64,000 nucleotides of DNA from Gracilaria gracilis (GCA_030374805.1 JARGSG010000189.1:1798001-1862000), one strand, 5' to 3'. Shown: positions 43,866-57,100, counted from the first letter of the stretch. Made by a program: numbers and translations. Notes: generated by a model from the sequence alone, not told the origin.

Positions 43866-44709
43866 TGTGAAGCAACGCCTTTAACGGCAAAAGCGCAGCA
43901 TACTAAGGCGTTCAAAAATTTCCCCTCGGTAGGGTGGCACAGCAAACGGAGCACTCCGGGAATGAAACAGCTAAGCTGGGAATGACTCCGAGGTCAAACC
44001 ACCACGACAAGCCTCGGAGTGTTGATGCCAGGCCGTAGTCGGTAGAGATCCATGTGTTCACACGGTCACGAGATGACTATTTGAAAGATAGTAGCATGGC
44101 AATGACAAGAAGTCGGAAACGAGCCACTGCGGATAGAGTAAAGAGGCAAACCCAAAAAGGAAAGAAAGAGACCCACCAGAGTGGGGTAAAGAGATAGAAC
44201 GTAGAACAAACTCAATATAGGGGCGAGTTTACGGCAATAAGTGAAAATAGGACAAACAAATAGTGGTTATACCCAGAGCGCCACAATAATGGGTAACTAT
44301 ACGTGAACAACACGGTCTGCACTCCACTTGGAGTTGAACAATCCGCAAAGGCGTGATATTTAGAGCCAGAAGCCCTTGCTTGGCAAAGAGAAATTTACTT
44401 GGCGGAGCAGTGCTCGACCCTCTCAGTACTGAGGTCGACGCACTACTGACAGTGGGTGCGCCGGGCCAAATAATCTATAAAATATGTAAGTAAATACAGC
44501 AATGCTCGATGCACTGCCTCCGGCATATTCTTTCTACAAGTGTGCTAGTCACACCCACTAAGCGGCGCCTCGAGCCGTACAATCTACCTGTTTATCTGTG
44601 TAAATTGCCTCAGTGAGGCAACACGCTCATACCGATGTAGCTCATATAAATCTGCTAACGCCTGATGCGGAAATTCCTCCAAATCGCCTCCAAGCAGTGT
44701 TGCCCTTCA
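43866..44709 (-). repeat. LTR of element Z (left, 3' LTR)
   Basis: 844 bp. Shares AATGAAACAGCTAAGC, GGTCAAACC and GCCTCCAAGCAGTGTTG with 54335-55136. Confidence 0.88.
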
Positions 44710-45990
44710 TATCCTTCTCCTTAAGAGTGAGCTGCGCCGTCGCGATGGCCGGTAGAATTCCCAATGATGGTCATAAAATCGCATTTCCGAAGACTTCGGA
44801 TTCCATTTCGCCTCGCGAATACCAAGTCACTACCACTCGACAGTGTAAACCTCGCTCGAGCGTCGACTGTTCCTGTTCAACACAGTCTGCATCTCATTTC
44901 GCGGTGCTATTTCTGTGTCCAGGTCCGCGAACCACAGTGTAGGATAACTGTTCCATGTCTGGGACGATACACTGAGGTGGTTCTCCAGTTTTCCAAGTAT
45001 CCCTCGATATGAGGTGTTGCGACACACAGCCAAGTAGACAAACCATTGCAATCACGAGGATACACGCTATATAGCCTTAAAAGCTGTGCACCTCGTTTTG
45101 AGATCGACTTCGTCCGGCTTGGAGCCGTTCCCTCCACTCTGCAGCACAAAAATGGGGTATGTTACAATACCGAATTTTCAAAGTCGGATAGCGTTCGAAC
45201 CAGCACAGCTGTGACAAAACCTGATACAAGGTCGGACTCCTGGAACCCAGAGCTTTCATTTAAAACCACGATTGTTGAGATTGAACACAATTTAGTAGGA
45301 AAGTGCGATCCATTTTTGTTCACCGAAATGCTGTCTGAAAATAGAATCCTGAACTGAAATGGTGCCATAACTCCGAAGTTCTTCGAGATAATTGACTTTC
45401 GGTTTCGCTAATGAGTTTATTTAGGTCTAAAATAACTTGGTAGGGGCTTGTTGAAGAAGCAGACTAAAAACCACCGAGGTATGGGTATCGCGCAGAAAGC
45501 CTCAAGAAAATACTGTGCAGAAAAATACCCGAGATCGGGAATCGAGAACCATTACCAAAAACGACGAAGTATCGATACAAACGCATTGTGCAGATACTAG
45601 GAAGACCACAAGAACGTGTAAACACCAAAGTACTTCGCGGTAGGCGGTGACGAGCATGGTTGAACATCTGCAACTGAACATGTCCACCAAGAGCGTGTAC
45701 AAGACAAACAGTATTCCAGCCGGTAAATCAACGTGACGGGCACGAAAACAGAGCACTCTTCTGAAAGGGAAACCAATTTGCACGCGTTCGTGATGGGAAC
45801 AGTGAACCAGCGAGCTGGGATTGAATCCTTCAGGAAAAATAATCCAAAAAACAAATGTGGGCGACCGAAGACGACACAGTTCGGACTCTGACCACAAAAA
45901 GCAATATTCACTTCATATTCATCCACTTCCTTCTAGGTGAGCTAGCTTCTTCCCCTTCAGGGCGTGTTATCCCACTTGGACATTGAAAAT
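44710..45990. other. region between 3' LTR and chromodomain of Z
   Basis: No recognised domain. Short ORFs on both strands. It corresponds in place to 32545-35330 of Y but I see no clear similarity. Confidence 0.35.
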
Positions 45991-46009
45991 TTTCGCCGGG
46001 AGGCCGGTG

Positions 46010-46200
46010 TGAGTACGTTAATTGTACGGCACCACTTTCGATCGTGTGAGATGCTCGATGGGCTCATCCAAGTCAGCCTCGGGCCCGTAACCGTACCAAC
46101 GTACGGGATACTGTATGTAGCCCAGCGGCTGGTATGAGTGTTCCACGATGTGGTCGAGTAAAAACTGCTGGCGGAAAACTTCCCGGCCTTGCCGTGTGAT
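46010..46200 (-). other. chromodomain of element Z integrase
   Basis: Reads FLLDHIVEHSYQPLGYIQYP and VRWYGYGPEADLDEPIEHL on minus, a good chromodomain match and clearly related to that of Y. Confidence 0.78.
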
Positions 46201-46499
46201 TACGACATCTTTCTTTGGAGAGTTCTACCGCGACATCGCCGTGTGTGGCGATGCATCGAAGCTCCAGTTACACTGAGTGTTTTCCGATAAAGTTGGTGGC
46301 ACGATGCCTTCGCGGTGCGGTCCCCTACTGGGGTCGAGTTTCAGGCCTCTCGCTGTGTTTGTATTCCCGTTTCCTTGCTCCGGTAGATTTCCTTCTCCAT
46401 TGGGGGTCCCAGGTGGGCATATTGCACTTTTGCGTGATAGAAACCGTCCGAAGGAGTTGGGTGTGTCTTCGAAGGCGCTAGCGTCAATAGTAACCATGA

Positions 46500-48344
46500 T
46501 TAAACCGGTTTCGTCTTGGTCAAACGTGACAGTGCCAACGGGCGCCCTTCATTGTTCTGCGTCGTGGCGTGTTTCCTCTCTGTGTGTATGGGAGGTGTCA
46601 GCTTGTCATGTCGATTTGACTCGCTCACTGAGCTCCTCTTTCTTACAGGTGCACTCCGTGTGCCCCGGTTTGCTCTTCCCTGCTGATCATTCTGCGACGT
46701 CTTCACGGTGTACTCCGCTTTGGCCGTGTTAGACGACTTAGTCTTCGGCGATTCTTCTCCGTCTTGGGCGTGCGAGCTCAACAGAGCCTTAGGCGTTCTT
46801 TCCACTTCGATGCGCGGCTTAGTCACTCCACGCGCGCTATGCGGCGTAGAAAGCGGCTTTTCCGGTAACGACTAACTCTCCTCGGTACTGTGGCGCACAG
46901 GGGTTATTTCTAGTGACGAATCCGCTTCTGCGTTGAAAGATCGCGACTTTTCCGAGTCTCTGGGCTCCCGAGAAGGCCCCAGCCTAGCTTCAGCTTTTCG
47001 TCTATTACGAGGTTCATCACGCGAGGACGCAGAATTGACGACTCTCTCCCCCTTTTTACATAGAGGAACATGTTGAGGGGTTGTCGGCGCGCCAAGGCGG
47101 CGAATAAGTACGCCAGGCGGCGGGATTTCAGACAGCGAGGCACCAGGGCGCGTAGAGTTCGATAACTTTGGCAGGTCAGAGAGTCCCCTACTAAGGTATG
47201 GTAACTTCCTAGTGCGGTCGATGGGGGGTTGGTCTGGTTGTGTCCGTAGTGTTCGTTTCCGTTTCTGCGTCAAAAAGTTCATTTGATGGGTCGTTTCTCG
47301 CAGGCGTTGGTGCAAAAACCACGCGATCAAAGAAGGTGCGTTTATGTTGCTCACCCATCTCAATTATGACAGTGACGGATTCTACAGATATTGTTTTGAA
47401 GGGACCGTCAGCGACGGGTGAGAGCTTATGGCCTTTTTCCTTGCCTGGGTTCCAATACTCCTTACGGACGAATACATAATTCTTTTCCTGCAGAGCTGGC
47501 GGTCTTCAAGGGGCTCGCTCATCTAAACCACGCTTATATGTGGCTTTTGACCGGGCCATTGACCGGTGTGCTGCAGGAACCAGCTTGGTAGGCTATGTAG
47601 TCCAGGTTTCTCTGTATCTTTTCGTCGAACGAAATTGATCCAGCGTTGGCTGTGCTTCGAGCGCCACGGGCGGTGGGGTGCGAGAAGGAACCAATTCAAA
47701 TGGAGTCCATCCCGTAGTACGGTGTAACTGAGTGTTGTATGGGAATGTCAGCGCATCATTGAACAGCTCCCACATGGTGGGGTGATCGGCTACGTATGAA
47801 CGGAATGCTGCTAACAGCGTTCGGTAAAACCGTTCAGCCTGCCCATTACACTGGGGGTGGTAGGTTCCCGTGAAGGGATTCTAGACATCCAGAGTTCTGC
47901 ATATATCCCCGAAGAACAGGGAGGCAAAATGTTTTTCGTTGTTGGAGATCAAATTCACCAGGAGACCGTAGACGAATGCCCAATGGGTGAAGAATGCTCG
48001 CGCAACAGTCAATTACGTGATTCTCCGTATGGTGTGGTACGACCGAGCTGTGAAAAACGATCCGTAATCACGAACAGAAATTTGTTACGTGGCTTAGTAG
48101 CGAGGAACGGTCCCTAAATATCTATAGCTACGAATTCCAGGGGCTGTCTTTCGGGGAAGAGCTTCAACTCCGTTACATGGCTGCGGAGCTTGACGCTATT
48201 CCGAGCACATTCGGGGCAGAACCGCACAGATGCGTAGCAATATACAGCCATTGCTGGCCAGTAAAATTTACGTCGCAATGTAAGGTACAGTTTCGGCACT
48301 CCGATGGCCACTAAGTTTGGCATAGTGTGATAGGTGTAACACAC
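46500..48344 (-). pseudogene. integrase region and linker of element Z
   Basis: H2C2 zinc-binding segment at 48114-48344 (RRKFYWPAMAVYC then CPECARN), core traces at 47.8-48.1 kb, C-terminal trace at 47593-47775 (FPYNTQLHRTTGWTPFELV), then a basic low-complexity linker (46500-47363). Broken. Confidence 0.7.
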
Positions 48345-48552
48345 GATGTAGTAGAGCGTGTGGCACCACTATTTGTGGGTTTCTGGTTACCGTGCGAACG
48401 AGGTATCCAATATCATTCACCCGGAAAGGGAGGTCAGCTCTTCCATTGAGTTGCGCCCGAATCTTCGCTCAGTAGAGATCTCCGAATTGTTCAATGGCCA
48501 TCTTATCCGTGGTGACTGGTACGAAGTTCTCTAGTAGAGGGTTCGCACTTTC

Positions 48553-49393
48553 GGAAGAAAAACACTCCTTGGAGGCAATTTGAGATAATTAATTTCCACA
48601 TCATGTTTTAGTAGATATATATGAGCTACACCGTTATTTGCGTGTCGCCTCGCTAAGGTAATTTACACAGATGTACACGTGCATTGCCCGGCTCGAGGTG
48701 CCCCTTAGTTGGTGTAACTATCACACGTGTAGCACGGATATGACGGGGGCGATGCATCCAGCATTGCTGTATTTACTTAAATATTTTATATATTATTTTG
48801 CCCGGCGCACCCACTGTCAGTGGTTGCGCCGAGCTCAGTTATTAGAGGGTTGAGCCCTGCTTCCCCAAGTAAATAGCCCCTTGTCAAGCAAGGGCTTCCG
48901 GATCTAACTATCACACCTTCGCGGCTTGTTCACCTCCAAGTGGAGTGACGACCGTGTTTTTCACGTATAGTTACCCACCCTTGTGGCGCTCAGAATATAA
49001 CCACTATTTGTGTGTCTCGTTCAGACCTATTTTCGTATAATCGCCCCTGTATTGGGTTTGATTTATTCTCTCTCTTCTCTACTCTGGTGGTTCTCTTTCT
49101 CCCCTTTCGCGTTTTACTTTTTGCCCAGTTCTCAGTAGCTCGTTCCCAACACCTTGTCGCTGCCGCGCTACTCTCTTTCGAGGACTCATCTTGACCGTGT
49201 GAAAACGGGGATCTCTACGAACTACTGCCTAGTTTCAACACTCCGCCGCTTTTCGTGACGGTTTGACCTCGGATTTGCCCCCGGCTTAGCTGTGTCATTC
49301 CTGGAGTGCTCCATTCGCCGTGCTACCCTATCTAAGTAAAGATTCCGAACGTCTTCGTGAGATTGCGCTTTTCCCGCCGAAGAAGTTGCTCCA
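48553..49393 (+). repeat. solo LTR of the Z family, inserted in reverse orientation within Z
   Basis: 841 bp matching the Z LTRs in reverse complement over its whole length. Flanks are CTTTC (48548-48552) and CTCTC (49394-49398), a 5-bp duplication with one change. It marks an independent insertion of a sister element that later lost its inside by LTR recombination. Confidence 0.85.
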
Positions 49394-51094
49394 CACTCTC
49401 GCTACCAGCGAGTAGCTCATCCAATTCCTGGTCAAAATACTGTTAACATGGCCAATTCTCTTCGATATCATCCATTTCACTTACTGTGTAATGATCAACT
49501 GCGGAGCACAGTATTTCTTCGTCATCGACGACTAAAGCTTTCCCTGTAGGTGGAAGGCGAGAATGGGAGTGGGATTATGTATTTTCGGCGCTTTTATTGT
49601 AGGCAACGTTGATTTCGAACTCTGCAAGATGTAGTTTTCAACGGATTAAGCGACCGGAAGGCTCCGACATTGAAAGTAGCCATCTCAATGACGATTGATC
49701 CATGCAGACCGGAAATGAGCACCTATGAAGTAGGGCTGTAGTGTACTTAACGCCAATACTACGGCAAGATATTCCTTCTCCAAGACGGAGTAATTCTTTT
49801 CATGCACGTTCACCGAACGGGAACAGTGTCTATTTGGCTTGCGTTCTCCTTCTGCGGTGGTTTAAAACCAGGTACAGCCTACCTGGTAGTCGCTAGAATC
49901 CGTGTACCCGGTATATGAAGGTCTTGGTTTTGGTAGTGACAACACTGGTGCTGTAGGTACATCCTCTTTGAGAGCTTTAAAGGCTTCCGTTTGGTCAAAA
50001 GTGAATGGGGCCTGCTTATTCGGTTGACCCTTCTGCAGAAGTGCATTGAAAGCTGCCGCGATGTCGGAGAAGTTCGGAATAAACCGTCTATAGACGTTGA
50101 TCAATCCTAAAAAGGATCTCAGTTCAGTCTGGGTAGCTGCTTCCGTGGCCTGCCTTGGCAAATTCACACGAGCCTTGTCGACCATGACACGCCCTGGACG
50201 GATTATGTGACCCAGATACTTGACAGTAATTGTGAACAATTCACATTTCCTCAGCTTGAGTGTCACTCTAGCATCCCGTATCGTCGAATTTATATCTCTC
50301 ACATGTGTGTGGTTATCATCCAAATTATCTGAGAGTAAGATGATGTCGTCAAAAGGTATACAAGACACTTGAAGTGGGCCAGTAGGACATCAATAGTATG
50401 CTGAAAAGTAGCGGGGGCATTGATGAAACCATAGGGCATTCTTTTGAAACGGTAGAGGCCAGAATAGTAGACAAAAGCTGTCTTTTCCTGATCCTGCTTC
50501 TCCACTGGCACCTGCCAGTATCCCAATTAGCATCTAATGCGGTGAATAGGGTAGCATTTTCGAGAGAACCGATGTATTCCTCCATAAGTGGCATAGGTTA
50601 ACGTCCTTGACGGTCCCAGCGTTTGGACGACGATAGTCGATAGAAAAGCGCCAGGAACCATTCGGCTTTGGAGCCAGTACCACTGGTGACGCCCACATTG
50701 AATGTTCCGGTTCAGTAACTCATGCACGGAGCATCTTTTCTACTTGAAATTGCTCTTATTATCTGGCCTTGGGCTCTGCCCTGTACGGAAGTTGGGCTAC
50801 TGGATGAGAGTTCTGAAGGAGATCAATCCAGTGTTACTTGGTATTTATATTTCCGAGAGAACCATCCCACATTATGGTGTCTTCACGAAGCATATCACGC
50901 ATTCTTTCGCGGCGTGTCTCCGAAATATATCCGAGGTCGAGTTCTTCCATTTTCTTCACTGGGTCTAAAATGATCCTAACTCGTTGGGACGCCTGTCGTC
51001 TCTGTCTTAAGAGGTGACTGACCCGAAGGACTCGGCGTTGGAGGCGATTGAGGTAAGACGACTCCCTCTCCTTAGAGTGAACGATGCCGAACAC
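49394..51094 (-). pseudogene. reverse transcriptase and RNase H region of element Z
   Basis: YWQVPVEKQDQEKTAFVYYS, RMPYGFINAPATFQHTIDVL, FDDIILLSDNLDD and LRKCELFTITVKYLGHIIRP in Ty3/gypsy order on minus, then an RNase H start near 49.87 kb (TGYTDSSDYQVGC). Broken. Confidence 0.85.
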
Positions 51095-51550
51095 AACGGC
51101 AGAAGTTATCTATGTAGGTACCAACGCAGTGTGATGGGGCATAAACGAGCCACTCACTTGGGTTTTCACCACCTTCTGGGCTGTTTTCCCAAAATTGGCT
51201 ATCAGCACGTTAACAGATTGTCCGGTTTTACTTGGACGACTCCATGAGCAATGGAGAGAGTGTACTCGTCACACAACGATGGCAATGGCTGGACGATTCG
51301 TAAGCCATGTTGAAGGGAATTCACTTGTACCCAGACTCAAGACTCTGGAGGCACGCGTGTCGCGGAGGCTACACGAAGCTTCGTAGATTTCCAAGAACTC
51401 GGTGGTATTTCCTACGCCGCAGGTAGAGGTACATGCTTCTTTGAGACATGCCTCAAAGAGCGACAAACAATGGGCACGGACGAACCATCTTCCATCTCAA
51501 CATGCCTCTGACGAGGCCTAATGGCATCGACGAAGAAGCAGCAGCTGAAG

Positions 51551-52045
51551 TCAAAACTCAAAATTACTAGGGCGGGCAGAGACCGACAAACGACACAGTC
51601 GAGGTTCAACACGCATGTAAATAAACGGATTACCTACTCGATGTATCCTACCGTTGAAAACGATTTTTTTATTCGCGCCAGCGACGTCAGGAATGTTGCC
51701 AAGGCGAATGTGTGACCGCAAGGCGGGTAGTAAAGCTGTCTCAACGATGAAGTTCGGACTTGCGTCTGTATCTAAGTCAGTGACATAACGCATCATAAAC
51801 TGGGATGAAATGCCAAGGTGAGCATAGACCTTATAACCGGGCTTGGCCATCACCGTAAACCCATCCGAGAACCGGTTACTTCTTACCCGTATCCACGGTC
51901 GACGAAGAACAACAAGGTGCTTTGAGTTCAAGTCTTCGATGGCGTGTTTCCTCAAGATGGTTCGGACCTGGGAGCGAGGCAGGGACGCCTCGGGTGCCTT
52001 GAGCCTCAAATCGGAGGGTTCCTCTCCCAGAGAGGAGACTCCCAC
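51551..52045 (-). pseudogene. protease region of element Z
   Basis: The reading aligns with the protease region of Y (a DxDxxPNFIVETALLP-like active-site stretch) and sits between Gag and reverse transcriptase. Broken. Confidence 0.55.
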
Positions 52046-52290
52046 AGTTTGTTTTTCTGAGCATATTCCGCCTGAGGCGTGGGATCCATTGATGCCTAGA
52101 TACTAGCGCCAGAAGCTTCCACAGGAGCGGTTGAATTTTTTTCGAAAGAAGTATGGAGGTGAAAGGTCACATTGTGTTGCGCAATTGGAGCCGCAATCGT
52201 GCCTGTAGTATCCATCTTCGCGCGGATATACGATGCCATCAGAACAGGAGCCTTCTCCTCAGGTGAAAGAGATTCGTAGTTCGGAATGAC

Positions 52291-54334
52291 TTATGCCCAT
52301 TCACGCATGGTTAAAACGCACTGCGAAGACGTATGTTCTCGTGTATGGCAAAGATGAAGGGGACAAATCAATCCAACAATGGCACTGACGTTTTGAGTAT
52401 TCGAAAATCGCACCGCTTGGCGGCATGCTTGGCAGCCAGGCAGTGAGGTCCAGGTTCCACTGTTCTCATATGACAGTAGAAACGGTCGAACTCGGTGTGA
52501 ATCTGAATACAGCAGTGTATCGTCCCGAACCGTCTGAAACGAGGCCTCCGTGGTTGAAAGAAGCTTCGTTGACGGGATTGAAAGCACGTCGCTACGGCCA
52601 AATTGCACCTGATCATACTCTTTATTGTAGTGTTCGTCACCCAGCATTGACGCAGACGGGGTTCTCGGTTCCAACATCAACGCTCTAGCGAACTTCAACC
52701 GGTTACCCAGGACTCGTGCGCGTACAGCATCGCCTTCGTGCGTGCATACTGCATCAGTTCCAAGTACGTGATATTGCGGTTCTCTTCACGGTGACGGGCC
52801 ACTAGGATCCGTATGGCCGGGTATAGTCAGTCAACAAACGTAGTATAAACATAGTATAAACGCTCTTGAGGGGAATAAGCATTACCGCAATGGTGGAAGG
52901 CCTTGTTCAGGCGCACCGATTAATCGGTTTCCGTTTCGCCGGGCGTGGTTTGGTGTCTCTCACAGCGAGGATTTCCGACTTGATAGCTGTTCCAGTGGCA
53001 TAGAACCTCAATAGGTACTGAACTGCTTCAGGACAGCAGGTGAACCCTCCTTCAGAGGCCCGCGATGAACCTCTTACAGAGTTGTATTGATCTTCCGCTA
53101 CTCCGCGCAGAAAATAGGGCAGAGCGACAAACGTCTGTTTTCCATTCATCCCAAGATATCGGCTTCCGTTACAAAGCGTGATAGAAAATCCGACACCAAA
53201 TTGGGATCATCACCTGTAAACAGTTGACTATTGAGCAAAAGCTGCATCCGTTTGATACAGTCTTTGACCTTCCCCGTTCTTCGGGAGTTCCATCCAATGA
53301 AGAGTCCTCCAAACGGTAATAATGGTATGACAACAGCTTTTTGTAGAGCAGATTGGTAGGCTTTAACTCCTTTAATCCAGAATGCCTCGTTCCATTCGAG
53401 CAGACGCGTATCACACCTGGAGTGGTTGATGACCGCTTTGAGCATGACAAACGCTCACGAGGGGCTTCTTCTACCGACGAGTCGGACGAGTCAGACCCGG
53501 TTGACTGGCGTGAAGAAAGAGAAGATACTGAAGAATCAGAGTCATAGTTCTTCCACTACTTGCGTGCTTTGGGACCATTAAAGTTCTTGTCACGGTGTGA
53601 AACAGCAACCGGCTCAGCTGGGCGAATAGTTTCCACAAGGACAGTTTGTTCCACCGTTTCAAAACGGGCGCGGAGGCGAATAAACGTCTCAGTTACGTCA
53701 TCTACGAAATAAGCGGGTCTTACAAAAGCTCCCGAGAGGGAGTTGACATCACCACGCAATACGCGGAGATTTTCAGAAAAGTCCTGCAAAGCAGTGTCAT
53801 CACCTTCTTTCGAAGTAGCGACAACTTCTTAGCAAGTTTAGCGTGGGCAACCCCCGTAGAGCGAAGCTGCTCTTTCCCAATTAAACTCGGAATATCGTTA
53901 GTAGCCATCATCGAACGTTGCTCTTGTCTGGCAGCGCCAGTGGGGACCGTTCCACCAGTTGGAAGAGTGGGACCAGCAACGGAAGGAGTCGGACCATCAC
54001 ATCGATGACGGTTAATCAACGACTCCGGCGGAAGCCGGGTGGCCATCGGCAGAGCTTTTGTAGCAGGTATCCCTTCGATACGAGACCGAGAATGGGTGGA
54101 GATGCACGACGGGAGTTGCGGATCCGTTCTTGCACTCTGACTGCATGTCTTCGCACGATCTGACAACTTCATGACCAGGACAACCGTATAACAAAATCAA
54201 TCGACAGCCAATGAGCTGGGACGTCTAGTAGACTTCCAAACGGAGAACAGTATGAAGAAATCAACCTCAAAACGAGTGAATTCACGAGTAAATCGTGCAA
54301 CAAAACCTATGCCTTTCTAGGTAGGGAGACGAAT
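52291..54334 (-). pseudogene. Gag region of element Z
   Basis: A degraded zinc-knuckle-like segment (LCHTREHTSSQC) at about 52.32-52.37 kb and a capsid-like helical stretch at 53146-53445. The spacing matches Gag of Y. Broken. Confidence 0.55.
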
Positions 54335-55136
54335 TGTAGAGCAACGATTTTGGCGGGAAAAGCGCAGCACACGAAGGCATTCGGAAGGTTCCCCTCCATA
54401 GGGTATCAAAGCGAACGGAGCACTCTGGGAATGAAACAGCTAAGCCGGGTGTATACCCGAGGTCAAACCGCCACGATAAGCCTCGGAGTGTTGATGCTAG
54501 GCCGTTGGAGGTAGAGATCCACGTTTTCAAACGATCAGAACGTGAGTCTTCGAAAGAAAGTAGCACGGCAACGGCAAGGTGTCGGAAACAAGCCACTAAG
54601 AAGAGAGCAAAAAGGTAAACCCACAAGGGAAAGGAAGAAAACCACCAGAGTGGGGAAAAGAGAGATAAAGTAGAACAAACCCAATACAGGGGCGAGTATG
54701 TGCCAATAGATCGGAACGAGACGTACAAATAGTGGTAATAATCTGAGCGCCACAAGCGTGGGTAACTATATGTGAAAAAAACGCCTGTTGTTCTTTGCTT
54801 GGCAAGTGGCGATATACTTGGAAGAGCGGTTCTCAAACCTTTAAGTATTGGGCTTGACGCACTATTGACAGTGGGTGCGCCGGGCAAAATAATATATAAA
54901 ATATATAAGTAAATGCAGCAATGCTGGATGCCCTGCCTACGGCATATCCGTTCTACACGTGTGCTAGTGACACCCGCTAAGTGGCACCTCGAGTGGTACA
55001 ACCTACGAGTACATCTGTAAAAATTAACTCAGCGAAGCAACACGATAATAGCGGTGTGACTCACGTATATCTGCTAATGCATGATGAAGAAACTATAAAA
55101 GTTCTCCCAATCGCCTCCAAGCAGTGTTGTCCTTCA
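54335..55136 (-). repeat. LTR of element Z (right, 5' LTR)
   Basis: 802 bp direct partner of 43866-44709, ending ...GTCCTTCA. Confidence 0.88.
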
Positions 55137-55239
55137 TTTTCTCTCCACTTTTTTCGGTTGTTCTGCAGCGCATGGTTCACTGATTTAGTATAATGCAACT
55201 CCAGTTCGTTATTGATATGCGGGCCGTCTCGTCGGCCTT

Positions 55240-55600
55240 GCTGGCTAGGGCTTCACCCAACTAGTAATATCTAATTTCTAATTTTCAATCTAGTTTAGCT
55301 AAACATTGCTGGGCTCTGACAGTAGATCATGCACGCAGCCTAGAACGTCATGCCTGAACGGGAGATCGGCGTTAATGCGCCTCCTATTTATTGCGGTGCA
55401 TCTTGCGTTCCTTTTCGGGTATTGTGAAGTCAAGCACTATCGGGACATGTGCTATAATAAAATTTTTTGCTAATTCTTTACTACAATTTAGGATTCAATG
55501 CACGTCGAAGTCTAATGCCGTATAAATACACGGTCTAGACTAGTTATCACACTGTTTGCCTCTTTGAGTTTCATCATCTGCAGTACTATCATATTTATTT
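55240..55600 (+). repeat. fragment of an X-family LTR, reversed
   Basis: The reverse complement of the X LTR is recognisable by GGGAGATCGGCGT, TCGGGTATTGT and CACGGTCTAGACTAGTT. No partner or interior is seen, so it is a solo or truncated LTR. Confidence 0.7.
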
Positions 55601-56774
55601 TGTGCGTTTTTTATCTTAAGGGTGAGCTGATTGACGCTTTTTTATGGTAGGCGGACCTGGCCGTTATTTTTTTTTTATATCAAATTTTGAGAAAACCAGA
55701 ACGAATTGTTCAAACAATCTTGGAATTTATATTTCAAGACAAAGATCTCAGGAAGGAATTTCGCAAAGGGGTACATAGATCTTGGTTTAAGGTTTATCAT
55801 GATGCATTTTTTTAACAGTAGAACTATATATTTTAGCACAACGTATGCTTTGAGAATGGGATGCCCGCTGAAAGATGGCTTAAGTTTGTAGAAACGGAGG
55901 AAGAACTACGGTCACAGGCTCGCTGAAAAGGACAAGGCAAAGGACACCGTAAAGTTTTTTTGAACAGATCTAGAAAGAATTTATAGTTTTTCTGCAGAAA
56001 CCACTTCCATCGAAAAAATAGGTCTCCCAATTTTGCTAAAACGCAAAAGCTGGGTTTTTTTTGAATGAGGGGAGTGAAGTAGATAATGGTTCCTAGTTCA
56101 GAACTGTAGTACATAATGTAGAATTATATGCCAAAAAAACCGTGCTTACCGGTACTGAACGGTGTAGGCGTTACTACAGCATAAAAATATACATGTCGCG
56201 TTGTGTCGTCAAACATTTTTGAAACAGTAGCCTCAGAACACGGAACAACCTTGCTTCAATTAATAATGCTCCAAAACAATTCTTTCGACTTCAACCTTTT
56301 CAGTTTGGGTGAAAGAAGTGTAAAGCAAACACTATAGCATAATCAGGCCAATCCGAAACAGGCACAGTAAACTCTCCTCTATTTATCTCGCAAAAGACAA
56401 AGTAGACCACTTCCATTCAACTGAGAACTAATTGTGAACCCCATAACCATAGATTACGCGGTTCTCAAACCAAACTTAGAGTAAATTATTTCATTATTCT
56501 TTCAGTAAGAACCTCATTTGCATTATAGGCTGCTTAAGACAAGGTTCCACCCTGCTTTTGAAGAAAACTTACCATAGATTTTATGCTACTCTCTACATTT
56601 GGGCGTTACAAAACACATATTCCATATGCTCAACGTCTCCAAACATTTAGGACAGTAGCATGGCATCACCACGAAGCAAAAATGTACACACTAATCTATG
56701 TAGCGTTTCTATATCTCGATTACTATATAAAGCTGTCAAAAGCTAACAACACGGTTTTTATTTGTCCAAGGGTG
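55601..56774. other. no gene; AT-rich spacer
   Basis: Short ORFs only. A loosely repeated motif (CAAACATTT followed by a GACAGTAGC-like string) occurs near 56.21 and 56.64 kb. Confidence 0.3.
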
Positions 56775-57100
56775 TGGGAATGGTAGGTGTTTGTACAAGA
56801 AATGCAAAAAAACTGGCTTTGCTCCGCTGCATTTCTGTGGCAATATCCAGAGCAAAAAAGCTGGTTCGCCCAGCTTATGCTTTGAATAGCACGCCTACCA
56901 TTCCAACATAATTCGACTAGTCAAACGCTGTTGGAATGGCCGATGTTTGTGGCAGAGATGCAGCAAAACTGGCTTGTGTAGCTCCGCTGCATGTCTGTCG
57001 CCGTATTTAGAGCAAAAAAGCTGGCTCGACCAGCTTAAGCTTTGAATAGCACACCAGTATCCAGAGCACAAAAGCTCGCCTGGCCAGCTTATTCTCTGCG
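56775..57100 (+). repeat. tandem MITE-like repeat with TATCCAGAGCA...CCAGCTTATGCT motif
   Basis: The first unit is framed by GGGAATGGTAGG and its inverted partner CCTACCATTCC (56775-56912). A second unit (about 56930-57052) shares GGAATGG, ACTGGCTT, GCTCCGCTGCAT and AGAGCAAAAAAGCTGG. A third partial copy of the TATCCAGAGCACAAAAGCT motif lies at 57057-57095. A reversed copy of the motif is at 62111-62158. Confidence 0.72.

Larger units (their letters stand above)
43866..55136 (-). mobile_element. Ty3/gypsy chromodomain element Z, fossil
   Basis: Direct LTRs at 43866-44709 and 54335-55136, starting TGTGAAGCAAC or TGTAGAGCAAC and ending CCTTCA. Flanks are CTTTC (left) and TTTTC (right), a 5-bp duplication with one change. 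Minus order from the right is Gag, protease, reverse transcriptase, RNase H, integrase, chromodomain. A purine-rich tract (AAGGAGAAGGATA on minus) abuts the left LTR. A reversed solo LTR of the same family sits between RNase H and integrase. Broken, ten or more breaks. LTR identity looks nearer 75-80% by eye, so Z seems older than Y. Confidence 0.85.

Noticed and set aside
45502-45926. Membrane-protein-like minus ORF in the 3' part of Z
   Set aside because: Hydrophobic composition without motif, overlapping reading in another frame, in a decayed element.
46500-47363. Independent gene on minus in element Z
   Set aside because: Low-complexity basic linker between integrase and chromodomain, with a comparable linker at the same place in Y.
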